Assembly (NCBI GenBank): GCA_009599575.1
Contig: VWND01000001.1
Span: 2,356,001-2,420,000 of the forward strand
Source: Blumeriella jaapii
Taxonomy: Eukaryota > Ascomycota > Leotiomycetes > Helotiales > Drepanopezizaceae
Length of the DNA: 64,000 nucleotides
Reading direction: 5' to 3'
Shown: piece after piece, positions 32,542-46,173 of the stretch
Layout: each line of letters begins with the position of its first letter
Position numbering within the stretch: position 1 is the first letter of the stretch
Program-made: the position numbers and the translations under genes
The notes under the pieces: generated by a model
What the model saw: the letters and a program-made list of their open reading frames with translations, nothing else
Database searches by the model: none
Told to the model about the DNA's origin: nothing

Positions 32542-34197
32542 CTATTGCCGCCGTGTCCTCGTCTTCTTCGCCGTCGTGGCAGCGTCTTCTTCCTCTTCGT
32601 CTTGCCCTTTTTTGAGATCCTCGTCGAGCCCCCATTCCTCTTTGTCATACCAGTCCTCGCCGTCGGACATATCCCGGTGCACACCGACGTGTGCTTCAGC
32701 TTTGGCCCATTTCAGGACTAACTTCCGATACCGGTCCGCCCTCAGCAAGCCGTCGTATACCTTTTGGGCTCCGCGACAGATCTCCTCCTGCTTCTGTATG
32801 TACAATTGCAGGAGCCTCCGAGCCTCGTCCGCTTCGGGCGGAGGCAAGCCCACGTTGCGATCAGGGCGAGAGAATGCCGGGGCCAGGAAGAACGGATGGA
32901 TGAACATGTCGTTGCTGGAATCTGGCGTCGCCGACCTGGTGCGAACGGGGTGGTGATCCGAGGCCGCTTGCGCCTGGGCCCGAGTCCGCATACGGCGCGG
33001 GGGTGGAACATTCTCCTGGTCTCCTTCCGCTTCGCCGTCCACCATATGGGCATCCTCTTGAGGTAGATGGTCTCCGTTGACAGCGTCCTGGGGCGTTTCA
33101 ACCCCGTCCATGGCCGCAACCGAGCATCGTGGTGCTTGGCCATTTGGCTTAGCGGGCGTAGGCGCATGCGTAGGTCTGACAGAATCCTCTCCTTCAACCT
33201 CTCCACCGGTGCGGGTTCCGTTCGGGCGCGCAGACGATGCCACTTCTGCATCCTCGTCCGTGTTCCGTTCGATGGCTTGGGCCGCCCCCCCTTGGCTGTT
33301 CTCCCCGGGCTTGTCGTTGATGGCTATTGTTCCTTCTTGGTGCTCAAACTCCTCGGAAGCCAATGTTCCTGTAGATACCTGATCACCCTCTGCCCTGGCA
33401 GTTGCTTTGCTAAGCATGCTTTCATGCGCCCGCTCCCGCTCATCCATGAAGAGGGCAAAATCGTGGTCGGTCTCAACACTTGCGCAGGGGTACCAGGTGT
33501 TGTCACCGGTCAACTTGGTCATCAAATGTTTGATTTTCCACAGAGAGGCCTTTTCTTTCTGGACCATGTCGCCTGCGGCTCGAGTCAATTCGGTAAGGGT
33601 TTTCGACTTGAAGGGTTTCGAGAGGGTAGGATGGTCAGGGAGGTCGGAAGCTGCTGTCAATGGGACAAGAAGGTCTGATCGCAGATCGTCAGGGAAAACG
33701 CTCCAAGAATGCGGGGAGGAATTTGCGTACTTTCAATCTTGACATCGGAGTAAGGATCCTGCTCGGCAGCAGCAGCAATTGCGATTTGCGCCCGCTCGTC
33801 GTCATCATCGCTGTCAACTTCGTACCCGTCTTCGTCGATGAGGGGCGGATTGCGAAATAGAATATCCCTCTGGAAGCCAGCGTGCTCAATTTTCTGCAGG
33901 CGTGTTAGTGCCGGCTCTGGAAGACGGCCAACATCACCACGCACCTTTCTGTAGACTTGGAGGCCACCTGGGGCCGCCAATTGTCCCTCGTGAACGAATC
34001 TGGCCTTCTTCCGCAGCTTGTTCCCTCGGTTTGTGAGGCTCTCGATGGAGTTGTCGGATTCTGAATCTGCGAGGCACCTTGTTCAGTATTGTGGTGCTGG
34101 ATGCTGGAGAACGAGGGGTTCTACCGTAGGCCTTTCTTTTCACGGCCCTCTTCATGCCCGCAATCGTCTCAGCGAAGATCGCCGCCTGCGACGCCAT
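32542..34197 (-). CDS. RXT2: RXT2-like subunit of the Rpd3L histone deacetylase complex, 4 exons
   Basis: Exons in gene order: 34125-34197, 33945-34066, 33731-33893, 32542-33653, total 1470 nt (489 aa). The N-terminal domain is typical: SDNSIESLTNRGNKLRKKAR, FVHEGQLAAPGGLQVYRK, IEHAGFQRDILFRNPPLIDE, then an acidic YEVDSDDDDERAQ and DLPDHPTLSKPFKSKTLTEL. After about residue 200 it is acidic and disordered, with a second conserved patch near the end (IHPFFLAPAFSRPDR, RLLQLYIQKQEEICRGAQKV). RXT2 works in the large Rpd3 deacetylase complex in the nucleus. The last junction has two possible acceptors three bases apart (CAG CAG), giving TAASD or TSD. Confidence 0.85.
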
Positions 34198-34820
34198 CCG
34201 AACGGCGGTACAGAAGCGAGTGACAATAGTATAAAGTGCTCAACTTGAACCCGCGCGTGGTGATCGGCTTTGCGCTCAGCTGCAGTCGCCCGCTGGGAGG
34301 TTCCGAGGCCAAGTTCTCGAAAGTGTCGACACGGAAACGGATGCTCATCCGAGGATCAGAGCCCACAGTATGAAAGCCGTAACAAGATGTGCTCGAGTCG
34401 CAGGTGTGTCGCCTTGTATGTAAGGGTGAGGTGTCGAGAGGAAGAGAAAGCGGTGGTTGTGCTGTACTGGTCTCCAGACCGTCGAGCCCAGCCTTACGCT
34501 TAGCGCAAGGCCACCAGCCACACCGAACTCTTGTCGTCCGTACAGACACAGACCGAGACCGACGCTCGTCACAACAACTCACTGTACAGTTCTGCGTGTC
34601 CTTGCAACACTACACTTTTGGGAAACATTGGTCGAGCTTTATTCTACTTCTTCGAAAGCCGTTAGCGTATCAGAGTCATTGCCAGCTAATCGGAAAGCTT
34701 TCGGACACTGCGACATCGAAAGGGCAGGACGGCACCACAACTACCTCGCGACACTGCGAATAGATTCCAAACGCATGAGACATTTGCTTCTTCTTATGGA
34801 GAGATCACAACTTGGCCGCC
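34198..34820. other. Divergent promoter region, RXT2/TRAPPC11
   Basis: About 0.62 kb. No gene or notable repeat seen, apart from one CTGTACAG near 34583. Confidence 0.5.
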
Positions 34821-37800
34821 ATGGACGGGTATCCGCCAGCCTACGTGGCTCATAACACGCCTCTGTTGGTAGTGTCTGGTCTCGGCCCTGGCGCAGAGAC
34901 GGAACCCACGCTCAAGGAAGGACTTCGGATAGCTTCAGATTTGCCATTCCTGGAGACCGAGGACGCTCTGACGCTGCTACAACATTTCAAAGATGGGGAT
35001 GCGTCTGATCTGGCTTGGAACGCGCGGGAACATGGCGGGAGGAACAAGTTTCGTGTCAAGACGGTTGGAAGGGTAGCTACAGCCTCAGTGTATCTTCGCG
35101 CAGTCACTGAAGCTTCATAGGAGTTTATTCTGCCAACTCGCAGCGCCCAGCTTCCTCCTACTTCTGCACAAACTACAAGTCCAGTGGTGAAGCCCATCCT
35201 ACACTCGGCCTTGTCGCCGCTGAGTCCAACTTCAAAGCTATTCCCAGATGGGCTGTTTACCAGCGGCTGGGTTGAGAAGCACCAAGACCATGTTCCCAGC
35301 GCCATGATATCCTTCTACGCCTTTTCGTCTGATCCGAAATTATCCACACTCAACGATAACCAGCTGAAGACGGACATAAATAAGATCAAAGCTTTCTTGG
35401 GTCAATCTGGGTACAGAACTCGTTTCGCAATTGCCCTACTGAGCGAAAAATCTATCGTACAATCTCCGGATGTAGAAGAACGTATCGCCAATATTCGCAG
35501 AAGCACAGGGTTGGATTCGAAGACTTCGCTATTCTTCCTGCCCCCGCACAGCTCGGCCGTTGAGCTGCGGGCGTTCGTCGAGACGATCATCACTGCCATA
35601 TATCCCAGCTGCATCGAATACTACCGGGATCTGAGTAAACATTCCAGGAGGAAACGCAACAGAGGAGTTGTCCCGCCGCCGACGCTTCCTCCAACGTCAG
35701 GCACATTCAAGACTTTGTCGAGCCAAGGCTGGAATGTGCGTTACGATTTCAAATTAGGAGTGTTTGCCGAGTTTCGGCAAGAAATGGACGCTGCTGTGAG
35801 ATCTTATGAGAGTGGGTACGAAGGATTACTTGGTACCGACGTCTTTGAAGCGATCGCGAGCTGGAGCCCAAGGTGGAACGAGGCTCGGCTGTTAGCTGAC
35901 GTCTTCGCCATCCGGATCTTGCGTTGCTTGCTTTGGAATGGGAATACGACCACGGCCGTTCGGCGATGGCAAATGCATCGGGAAAGGATACGAGACTTTG
36001 TCGATCGTAGGGGTAAGGGATCTTCGACATATGGCTGGGAGGCATGGGAAGCTCGGTGGGCGACGGTAATGGCAGAAATGATCAAGAGAGTCGCCATGGT
36101 CGATTTCGGGGGCCCTTCGACGTTCTTGAAAGCAGAAAAGACCATCACAGTTGGCGAACGTATACTGCCGTGGGACTACTTACATCACCCAGGATACTGG
36201 TACAAGACTGCTTCGGTGCACTTGATGAATCGGCGAGCTCGAGCTCAAGCTATCCCAGAGGAAGACAGGAGTCCTCCCGGGTCCTCTCCAGCTTCCTCCA
36301 TTGCCAGCAAATCACATACCTACGATACCTACCTCTGCCCAGAACCCCACGAAGAGAGTCCGCTTCCCGGCCACCCGGGGGTCGATCATTCCGCGCTTAT
36401 TATGGATGTACTGACGAAATCCATCTCCGAATTCCAAAGAAGAGGCCAGTCTCGTCTCGTTCAGGAATTGCAACTTCAGTTGGCAAAAGAGAGTATGAAA
36501 AAAGAACAATGGGATGACGCGGTGAAAATCCTTCGCCCACTATGGCTGAAGATGTCGTTCCGGGCAGAGGGCTGGTGGAGCGCAGCCGAAGAGATCAGTT
36601 GGGCTCTAAGAAAAGCTGCGGCTTGCGCTGGCGATGGTGGCTCCATTGTTGCTGTGGACTGGGAGTTGATGAGCAGAAGTAAGTCGATTATGGTCCTTGG
36701 ATACTTCATTCTTAACGCTTCCCAGCCTTTACCTATCATCCAGGCTGGCCGTACGACCTGTCAAAATCACTAGTAGGCTTAGAGACTGTTAAGGCTAAGC
36801 CTGCTGTGGTACTTCGCAACAATGAGATTAATTCATTCCTTTCTGCGACCTATACGTTCGAGCACGCAGAAGGCAAGGTTGGAGAACTGTGCTCTTCACA
36901 GCTTGTAGTCACGTCGCATGCTCTGCCGGCGGCTACCCCAGTGACTATGTCTGATATCAGGATCACTTTTGAAGGTAGTATGAAGCCCATAGTATTGTCA
37001 CACAGCGGCATCGACGACCAGCCTGACCAGCCTGATCAGCCCTGCGATGCTGTGCTACAAGTGGTGTCTCTGGCAGAGTCAACACAGGGAGATCGACCTA
37101 TTCTAACAGGCGATGCTAGCTTGGTATTCGGGCCCGGCCAGACTAGGATATTCGAGTTCAGCACGGTGCTACGAGAAGATGGCCAGGCAAAGGCTGTTTC
37201 AGCTGCTTTCTCAATGGCTTCTGAGCTTTTCGACCTGGAGTACATTACCACATTCGAGCAAAGCACTACGCCAGACCTATGGTGGGGAAAGAACGCTATC
37301 AAGAAGAGAATTGTTCGTGCCGATGCTGCAGCCATCAATGTCCTTCCGAAGCCTCCCAAAATAGAGTTGCGTATTGCTGGGGTGCGAGAGCAATACTACA
37401 CCAACGAGCAAATCGCTTTGAAGGTCGAGGTCACGAACGGAGAAGATGTCGACTCGATAGTAAATCTCGAAGTCCGCTTACTTGGAGAAGGTGCGCCGAA
37501 GATCACTTTGAAGCTTGACGACAGGGAAATTGAGGAATCGTCGGAGATAGAAGACAGCAACAAGCTTGCTGGAATACCCATTGGCAGGATTGCACGCGCT
37601 GCCGCGACTTTTGTGGAGGTCATTATTCCAGCACTCGACTTGCCAACGGTCTACGAACTTTCCATGAAAGCAGCATACAACCTTGCCACAGATCTAGAAA
37701 CTCCGATTTACCAGTCCATGTCGACTCGGTTAGAACTCGTGAACCCTTTCGAAGCAAACTACGACTTTTCTCCTCGCATCCACCCAGACCCCTGGCCCAG

Positions 37801-38561
37801 CCTCTTCACCCACGGGGAAGTAGAAGAAAGCACCAACTCCCACGTCGTCAAGGCCCAAGGCCTTGCACAAAAGTGGTGCCTGACCGCGCGCTACGCATCC
37901 TTCGCCACAGATGAACTCATTGTCGACGATGTCGAAGTCGAAGTCCTCGGCACAAACGGCGGCATTCAGTGCACCACCAAGAAACTCACCACCCTCCCTG
38001 CTGCCGGACTCCGCGTAGCGCCCAAAAGCATCGAAGAAGCGCAATTCGACACCTTCACGCAGAAACTCTCCCTCGACGACCGCGGCACCGCAACCCTTGA
38101 CGTCTCCCTCGCCATCCGATGGCGGCGCTCCACGCCCTCGTCTGCGCCGCCCTCCCCGCTCAACACCACCACGCTCGCGGTGCCGCGCCTCCTGGTCTCC
38201 AGCAGCGAGCCGCGCGTCCTGGCGGCCGTCTCGTACAGCGCCACGATCCCGTCACTGATCCACTTCGACGTCACCATCGAGAACCCGTCGAACCACTTCC
38301 TGACCTTCGGCCTGTCCATGGAGCCCAGCGAGAAGTTCGCCTTCTCCGGCACCAAGCAGAGCACGCTGCAGCTGGTGCCGCTGTCGCGGCGCACCGTCGC
38401 CTTTCGCCTGCTGCCATCCGTGAGGGGCGAGTGGGTCGGCCCCGTGCAGTGCGTGATCCGGGACCGGTATTTCCAGAAGGTGTTGCGGATTGCGCCGACG
38501 GAGGGAATGAAGAGCGAGAAGGAGGGTATCTTGTTGTGGGTGCCTGCTGAGGACGATTTAT

Positions 38562-38563
<2 letters not shown>
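34821..38563 (+). CDS. TRAPP complex subunit TRAPPC11 (foie gras/Gryzun), 3 exons
   Basis: Exons: 34821-35072, 35121-36678, 36726-38563, total 3648 nt (1215 aa). The foie-gras domain covers about residues 260-560 (NVRYDFKLGVFAEFRQEMDA, YESGYEGLLGTD, RILRCLLWN, DYLHHPGYWYKTAS). The C-terminal half is beta-rich like the Gryzun domains (LRIAGVREQYYTNEQ, LEVRLLGEGAPKITLKLDD, FDVTIENPSNHFLTF, LVPLSRRTVAFRLLPSVRGE). TRAPPC11 belongs to TRAPP complexes acting in ER-Golgi and Golgi traffic; budding yeast lacks it, filamentous fungi keep it. Both short introns (48 and 47 bp) have normal signals. A run of about 30 G starts directly after the TGA stop. Confidence 0.88.

Positions 38564-38593
<30 letters not shown>
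38564..38593 (+). repeat. Poly-G run (about 30 G) at the TRAPPC11 stop
   Basis: An unbroken G run beginning with the first base after the stop codon. It would be transcribed as G in the 3' UTR. Exact length from assembly is uncertain. Confidence 0.9.
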
Positions 38594-38595
<2 letters not shown>

Positions 38596-39576
38596 GTGTT
38601 GTTGGTACGATAGAGTCCGATGTATGTAGCGAGTAACTGCAAGACCTTGATAACGGCCTGTCTTTTTTTCTTTTCCTTTTCCCTTCTTTTCCTAGGTATG
38701 ATTCCATTAGAAATCGGCACGACCAACGCTCCGCGATCTTGCCCCCTCCCCTCTCTCCACTTCTCATTCGACCCAACACAACACCATATCCAACCGCCCG
38801 CCAGGAACAAACCTCCCTCCCAACCACGAGATTCAGCGCTACTGACCTCACCCGCTTACTTGGTAACGAGAAATGGAAAAACCACGAGCCGATGATGGGC
38901 ACTCATGGAAGTCAGTCGCAGTCGTTGAAGTTCGACGGGCTAGAGACGTCGTCGGCTCGGCTCGGCTCGCCTCGCTACGGGGAAGGGGCTCGCTCGCTTG
39001 CTTGCTTGCTTACACCTCTCTGTTTTTACTTACTTACATACTTACTTACATTAGGTACGTATATACATGCATAGGTATATAGGTATATAGATACATACAT
39101 ACAAGCATACAAACATACAAACATACATACATACATACATACATACATACCGGGCACTTTATATCTCTCCGTTGTGTTTCCGAAAACACGGATGGAGATA
39201 CATACTCGTGGTAGCCAAGGGGAGGGATTCGATCAATCAATCAATTATTCGTTCACCTATATGTGTGTAGCTAGCTAGGTAGCTAGGTAGCTAGCTAGCT
39301 TCTTCCACGGTCGGTACTATGCTGTACTGTACTATGCTATGCTGTACTGTGCTGTGTTGTGCTGTGTCTCGAAGCACGAAGTACGAAGCACGAAGCAAAC
39401 TACAACCTGCCCGTCGGAGCCTCCTCCTCCATGCTGTCTGTACGTTGTCGGGGTGTTTTGCTGGATGGATATATGTACTGTACGTATCGAGGAGAGGGGG
39501 GGGGGGTCTGGTATGATGGACTAAAAGACTCGGGTTTTTTTCAGATGTCACGTTTACATGTACATGTATACATAAT

Positions 39577-39682
39577 GAGAAGAAGAAGAAGGAGAAGGAG
39601 AAGAAGGGGGAGAAGAAGGAGAAGGAGAAGGAGAAGGAGAAGGAGAAGGAGAAGGAGGAGAAGAAGAAGAAGAAGAAGAAGT
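39577..39682 (+). repeat. AGAAGG/AAG purine repeat
   Basis: About 105 bp of GAGAAG and GAA units with no pyrimidines. Confidence 0.9.
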
Positions 39683-40006
39683 ATTACTACTATTATCCAT
39701 TATCTACCTACCTACCTACCCGACTAACCCCTCATCCATGCTCCGACTCTGGGACAAGAAAGAATGCAAAAGACCCCCATTGCAACCCATCCCATCCACC
39801 CCATATCTACAAACCTCTCTCCCCCTTTCCCCTCTCCCCTTCACCCCCCAATGAACGCCAAGAGAATGCAAATCAGCCAGTCCCGAACCGCCTGCTTTCC
39901 AAAACGCCTGCATGCCTGCCTGCTTATGCCGAGTGAGGGAGTGAGTGAGAAACGTGACGAGCAATGTCTCCCGTCACGAAATGCGTATCCCCATCCACGC
40001 CTATGC

Positions 40007-43000
40007 CTATGTGCGGACGTCCCCAAATACCACGTCGATGAGCTCGTCGAGGAGCGTGAAGGCCAGGTGAGCGCTGTTTCGAGGGTTAGCTTAGTGTTTT
40101 GATTTCCTTTGGCGAGTGAAATTACAGAAAGAGATATCTAGAGACCAATAATGAGGTAGAGAACGAGAGGGAGGGAGAGGGAGGGAGGGAGGGTGGGAGA
40201 GAGGGAGGGAAGGGAGGGAGGAGAGAGAGAGGGAGGGAGGGAGGGAGGGAGAGAGGAAGAGAGAGGGAGGGAGGGAGAGAGGGAGAGAGAAATAGATATC
40301 TAGAGACCAAGAATGAAGTAGAGAAAGAAAGGGAGGGAGTGGGAGAGAGAAAGAGAGAGGCAAGAGGTCAAACTGTATACGTACTTCAACCTCGGATTGT
40401 TAAACGTCGCAAAGATCCGCCTGCTCGCTGCCTGCGCATTGATCCTGCCGACCACGCTGCCCGCCAGATCCGGCACCAGCGTCGCCAGCATCAAGCTCGC
40501 CTCTGTGCGCGTCTTGCTCTTCTCGCCCGCTGTCCGAGGCTTCCCGTCCACTTTCCGCGCACCACCGGGCCACATCGAGTCTCGCAGCAGGGTGATGTAG
40601 CGCACGATCGCATCTTCTGACACCAAGCTCTTGACGCTCTCCCGGACCTTGCGTTCGATGGTTCCCCCGAGCAGCTGGTGCAGCACGACGACGACGGCGC
40701 GCCCGCGCAGCCAGTTGTTGCCGCGGTTGAGCTCGAAGACCTCGAGGAAGATGTCGCAGATGGGTTTCACGAAGGGCTCCAGCTCACGGTCCTCGAAGGC
40801 GTTGAGCTCCGCTTCCGCTTCGGCGACGGTGAGCGGGTCTTCGCTGATGGCCGTGGGCATCGTGAGGAGCTGGCTGGTGGCTGCGGAGAGGAGGTTCTGG
40901 CCTGCGACGGAAAGCTGGTCGAGCACAGGGATGTTGCCGAGGATGTCTTCCATGCCGTCTTGGACGGAGTTGTAGAAGCGGGTGATGATGTCCTTTTTGC
41001 TGTCGTCGTTTTCCAGAGGTCGGTCGAGGCCAGGGGCTATGGTGCTTTGCGAGAGGAACGCTCGGAGATCGCGACTGCGGCAGACGTCTGGCAGAAGTAG
41101 GATCTCGCGAAGGTAATTCTCTAGGGCCAGACGCCGTTTGTGTAGGAAGTCGCTCTGTAGCTTCATGACCATCCGCCGGCGGGGAAAGTCGAGGTTCCGA
41201 ACTGAAGGATACTTCATCCTCAGGCGTTGATGTAGATCATGGAACTCGCTGTACCGTCTGGTGATGGTCCACGTCGCAGCTGGCATCTGCTCTCCTGCTT
41301 TGCGCTGAACCTCGATAACGTAGACAGCATATTCCCGTCCGTCATCCTCCTTGCCCACCATGGTCGACTTGATTTTGATCGTTGATCGCCCGTAGAGACT
41401 GTTATCGCTTTCTTGGATCATGTATTGCTGCCGCTGAAGCTCTTTCCTTCTGATCTCCCTCTGTAGACTAGCTTTCGACTTTTTCAAAATCCGCAGCTCC
41501 GCATTGTTGTTGGTCAACTCGGCTTTTCGCGTCAACGAGTCCACGACCGCATCCTGTGCCACTAACCGATCGATGTCGGTAGTCAAAGCAGTGATGGCTT
41601 CGGCCAAGCCCAGATCACCAGGCGCAGCCTCATGGACTGCATCCTCCTCTTCCTCTTCCTTATCATCTTCGGGATCATCGTGCTCATCCGAGATAAACCT
41701 CTCTTCGTCGGGAAACAAATCGTCGTCGGTGAACACTCCAATCCTGGAAGACGTGTTGACGAGACCCAAGGAAGAAATACTTGGCTTCTCAGGTCGATCC
41801 AACAATCCAGATTTGCCTAGCTTCTCTCCGAACAAATCGGCCTTTTCGCTCTTGTCCAGTTTGTCACCGAACAAGTCAGCTCGCTCATGGTCAACAGAAC
41901 TACGAGTGGACCTATTTCCCGGTGACAGCAGACCAGCATCCGATGACTTTGAAGGGTAATCATCTCCAATGAGTGACTTTCGGAGATCATCATCGTCAGG
42001 CTTGTCTTCCATGATGTTGTTCAACGCTGCCTCCATAGCCTGTACCACGTTGGGTTCAGGCACATTGGTGTCGGCATCTTGATCAAGACTATGCACAGAA
42101 TTGGCCATTGCTTCACTGTCAAAATCCTCCTCGTCAAAAAGAGGCGATGGCGTCTCGTCAAGAGAACCTCGTGATGCTGACACCGGGTTGAATCCGTTGC
42201 TATCCTTTGAAGTGTGCAAGTCGGCAGAAGATTTTGCTTGTCGATGCAACTCGTTCCTCCTGGGAACGAACTTGGCAGACATCCTATGAAGCGGAGCGGG
42301 TTTTGAGGACGACCATTGCGCGGAGGCCGATCGGGGTGGTAGGTTTGGTTTGTACGTGGTGTCTAGCTTTGAGGGAGCTACAGGCGAGGCCGGAAGAATC
42401 ACTTTCTTCATAGCCTCCTGTGAGGTCAAGCACTTGTAGTAGAGATCTGATTTCTTGAAACGCTGAAAATAGCGATCTTGCATCACCTCCAACGCGGTTG
42501 TCTGAGCCCTCAAAATCGCTCTGCGTGCCAGGAGATACTGTCGTGGTGTGGCGCTCTTACCTGACCTGAGGAAGTCCTGCACGAGGCGCTTCGAGGATTC
42601 CGGGACATTGAGCTCCGGCTTCGACAAGTAGGACTCGTTGATTTGAGCGAGATCGTTCCGGTCAGCTTCGGTCCATGGCGCAATGGTCGTCGGGATTTCG
42701 TCCTCTTCGGCAACATCGTCCTCCAGAGGGTTGCGAAATCCATCAACAACGATCCAGAACTGCACCAGAGACATGAATCCCTGCCTGTCCATATACTCCA
42801 TGAAGTACGATAGGCCCGAGGGGTCGCGCAGCAGCTCCAGCAGAGAGGCATTCTGGAGTTTGGATACTTGTACTCCGTTGCCGGAACCGTCCCTAGGATC
42901 CAAGTGACTTTCACTGCTCCCCGCGGCCAGTTCGTGGACCCGCTGGTCCAAGATTTTCTTCCCAATGTCCATTCGCCTTAGGTAGACCGGATCCATGCCC

Positions 43001-44097
43001 TCTTGCAACGCATCTCTCTTCAGCTGACTTGAGACCTCGCTTCGAAAGCGCCGTGCGTCCGACAGATTGTTGACTTTCCGAATCGCGCGTATGAACTTCT
43101 CAAACCTCCTCTCGTGGTCCCCCGGGGACAAGCGTGGAAAAGACGTCGTCCTCTTTGACCGGGGAGCCGGCGATGCATGCTCATCGAGGGCAGCTCTCAG
43201 TTTCCGCACCGTCGACCGGTCCTGCAGCATGGAACGTCCATAGTTCTCCATGACCTGATTCCACGTATCCGGCTCCGACACCATCTGCATGACGGGCGCG
43301 AGCACAGCACAAGCTACCAGCTCGTGGGTCAGAATCGCGACCGCTCGACTCCCCACGGCCTGCTCTGGCAGCAGCCTTGGTAGCAGAAGCTTGACCATCT
43401 TCCGCAGGTAGTCCTGCTCGACCAACTTGGTGTTTGAGTATGCCAGCGAGGCCGCCGGGTGGAGTTTTCCATCTCGGTATTTGGCAGCTATCGCCAGATC
43501 CAGCTCCTCCGACTCCGTCACGCTGCGATTCAGATTCCTCCCTCGGATGGCGCGTTCCGCCTCGTAGAAGTCCCTGAAATGCGCCGTCAGGATGGGCACA
43601 AATCGCGTGGTCGCGGCCTCGGTGACATCGATGGCCAGGAGCTCATCGCGCAAGCAGGCCAGCGCCAGCCGGATCGTCTTGTCGACCTCGTTGGGGAAGA
43701 CGGGGTTCGAGCTGATGTTCGCGTACCACGACCTGACGAAGTCCTTCAGGAGCAGCTCCAGCAGGCCATCCAGCGCGCCCGACACGGCGGCCGACTCGGC
43801 GTAGAGGGGTTGTTTCTCGTATGTCTGTCGCGCCCGCAACGCTGCGGTTTCGTGTGCCCATCTCGAGCGTGCGAGAAAGGCTGCGCCTGGCGGCCGGCGT
43901 ATCGAGTTCCTGTCGCCGTATCTGCGGCCTCTGGAGGTGAGGAGCAGCACCGCGATCAGGCCCAGCACAGGCAGCACCAGGCCCACGACGAAAGCGTAGC
44001 CGGCCCAGCGCAGGGCTGGCACCCAGTTGACGGCGTATCCCCACGCGACAAAGCTTGCGATGGCCGCGAGGATTACATCTCGTCGTTGCAGGGCCAT
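40007..44097 (-). CDS. MDM1: MDM1-like PXA-RGS-PX sorting nexin (ER contact-site protein), 2 exons
   Basis: Exons in gene order: 40385-44097 and 40007-40073, joined across a 311-bp intron, total 3780 nt (1259 aa). Two hydrophobic segments sit at about residues 8-25 and 33-53. A PXA domain covers about 95-290 (YAESAAVSGALDGLLELLLK, VRSWYANISSNP), RGS about 400-550 (LLRDPSGLSYFMEYMDRQG, LVQFWIVVDGFRNP), PX about 885-1000 (ITRRYSEFHDLHQRLRMKYP, FPRRR), then a C-terminal nexin domain. The last exon gives the conserved ending AHLAFTLLDELIDVVFGDV. Yeast Mdm1 tethers ER to vacuole/lipid droplets. The large intron is mostly CT-rich in the coding sense (GGGA repeats on +) and holds a GCTAAC branch. 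Read-through of this intron would give a short divergent tail. Confidence 0.92.
40150..40340 (+). repeat. GGGA/GAGA repeat inside the last MDM1 intron
   Basis: About 190 bp of GAGGGA and GAGA words, including two copies of a longer block (GATATCTAGAGACCAA at about 40134 and 40296) that flank the repeat. Confidence 0.8.
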
Positions 44098-44523
44098 AAT
44101 CTGTGGCGAGAGGATGCGGCGCGCAGCATCGTTTCGAGGCGGCTGGGTTGCGGTCTGGAGCTCACGCTCAAGCTCGAGCTTGCGAGGTGGTCGAGTCAGC
44201 TAAGACTTCGCTAATGGCGCCGATGTTGATTTTCACGTCAGGGGTCCATGTGTGGGTGGCATTGTAGGTGGCATTGTGATTGTGATTGTGATTATAGTTC
44301 TTGCGATTCTTGCGATTCTTGCGATTCTTGCGATTCTTATGATTCTTGCGATTCTTGCGTTTCTTGCGATTTTTCTTCTTGCATCTCTTGCGCTTCTTGC
44401 GCCTCTTGCGTCTCTTGCGCCTCTTGCGCCTCTTGCGTCTCTTGCGTCTCTTGCGCCTCTTGTGCCTCTTGCGCTTCTTACACCGTCGCCATTGCAATCA
44501 CAGACTGACACTGGGGATCTGGT
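44098..44523. other. MDM1 promoter and TRM8 3' region
   Basis: Same-strand gap of about 0.43 kb, mostly filled by the 9-bp minisatellite. No gene seen. Confidence 0.6.
44270..44480 (+). repeat. 9-bp minisatellite (GATTCTTGC, then CTCTTGCGC)
   Basis: About 210 bp of head-to-tail 9-mers with TCTTGCG as the shared core. The left half reads mostly GATTCTTGC and the right half CCTCTTGCG or TCTCTTGCG, a graded change of variant. Because the unit is a multiple of three, all frames stay open and give false reading frames. Confidence 0.9.
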
Positions 44524-45490
<967 letters not shown>

Positions 45491-46173
45491 GTTCTTCGCG
45501 ATCAGGACGCGTGTCTGCGGTCGAGCAATTGGTGTCGTGGTCGTGGTCGTGGCCGTGGTTGTTCTCAGGAGAAGGCGAGGCATCGACTGGGAGGTGGTGG
45601 AGAGGGGGGAGGAGGAGGAGGAGGAGGGAGAGGGAGAGGCGGAGGGGCAGAAAAGAAGGCTGAACAGCAACAATAAATATACTTTTTCCTTTATCGAGTA
45701 TCGCGCATCGAGCAACGCAACACTGACTGACTGTACAGCTCCCATCTACAGAGCGCCGATGTTTCCCCTTGCCATCTTCTACAGCACTGTACCGCCATCT
45801 CCGATTTGATACAGAAACAAGGAGAGGACCACGAGATTCGGGCGCTCACTTGCAGTTCCCTATTGATTCGGTCCTGCATCTCAACCATTTCCCCGGTCCC
45901 TTCCCACATTTCCTCCACTCAACCTTCGACATGCAAGATCCTGCTCCTCAGCTACAACTCAGCAACACCACAATTCACGCACCCCAGAGTTGAACGTCCT
46001 GGCGCCAACTGGACGAGCTGCGAGTCGCAGAAGCCCATAGATTGGCTTATCTCAAGAAGAAGAAGAAGAAGAAGAAGAAAAAGAAGAAGAAGAGGGGAAA
46101 AGCGCCTCGTTTCTCTCGTCCGGAACGCGCGGATACTGCAGTCCATACCTACATACCACAAGACGTCGATATC
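45491..46173. other. Divergent promoter region, TRM8/small membrane protein
   Basis: About 0.68 kb. It has a GAGGAG run near 45613-45640 and an (AAG)n run at about 46052-46096, close upstream of the next start. Apart from the possible TRM8 upstream start at 45583, I see no coding. Confidence 0.6.

Larger units (their letters stand above)
38564..40006. other. Convergent 3' region, repeat-rich
   Basis: About 1.4 kb between the TRAPPC11 and MDM1 3' ends. It contains G30 (38564-38593), GCTT and CATA/TACT repeats (38993-39150), TAGC/TAGG runs (39268-39300), CTGTACTGTACT-like motifs (39316-39365) and an AGAAGG purine tract (39577-39682). Open frames here are repeat products. No gene seen. Confidence 0.65.

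Noticed and set aside
39359..39727. 122-codon frame with a long Arg run
   Set aside because: Produced by the AGAAGG repeat.
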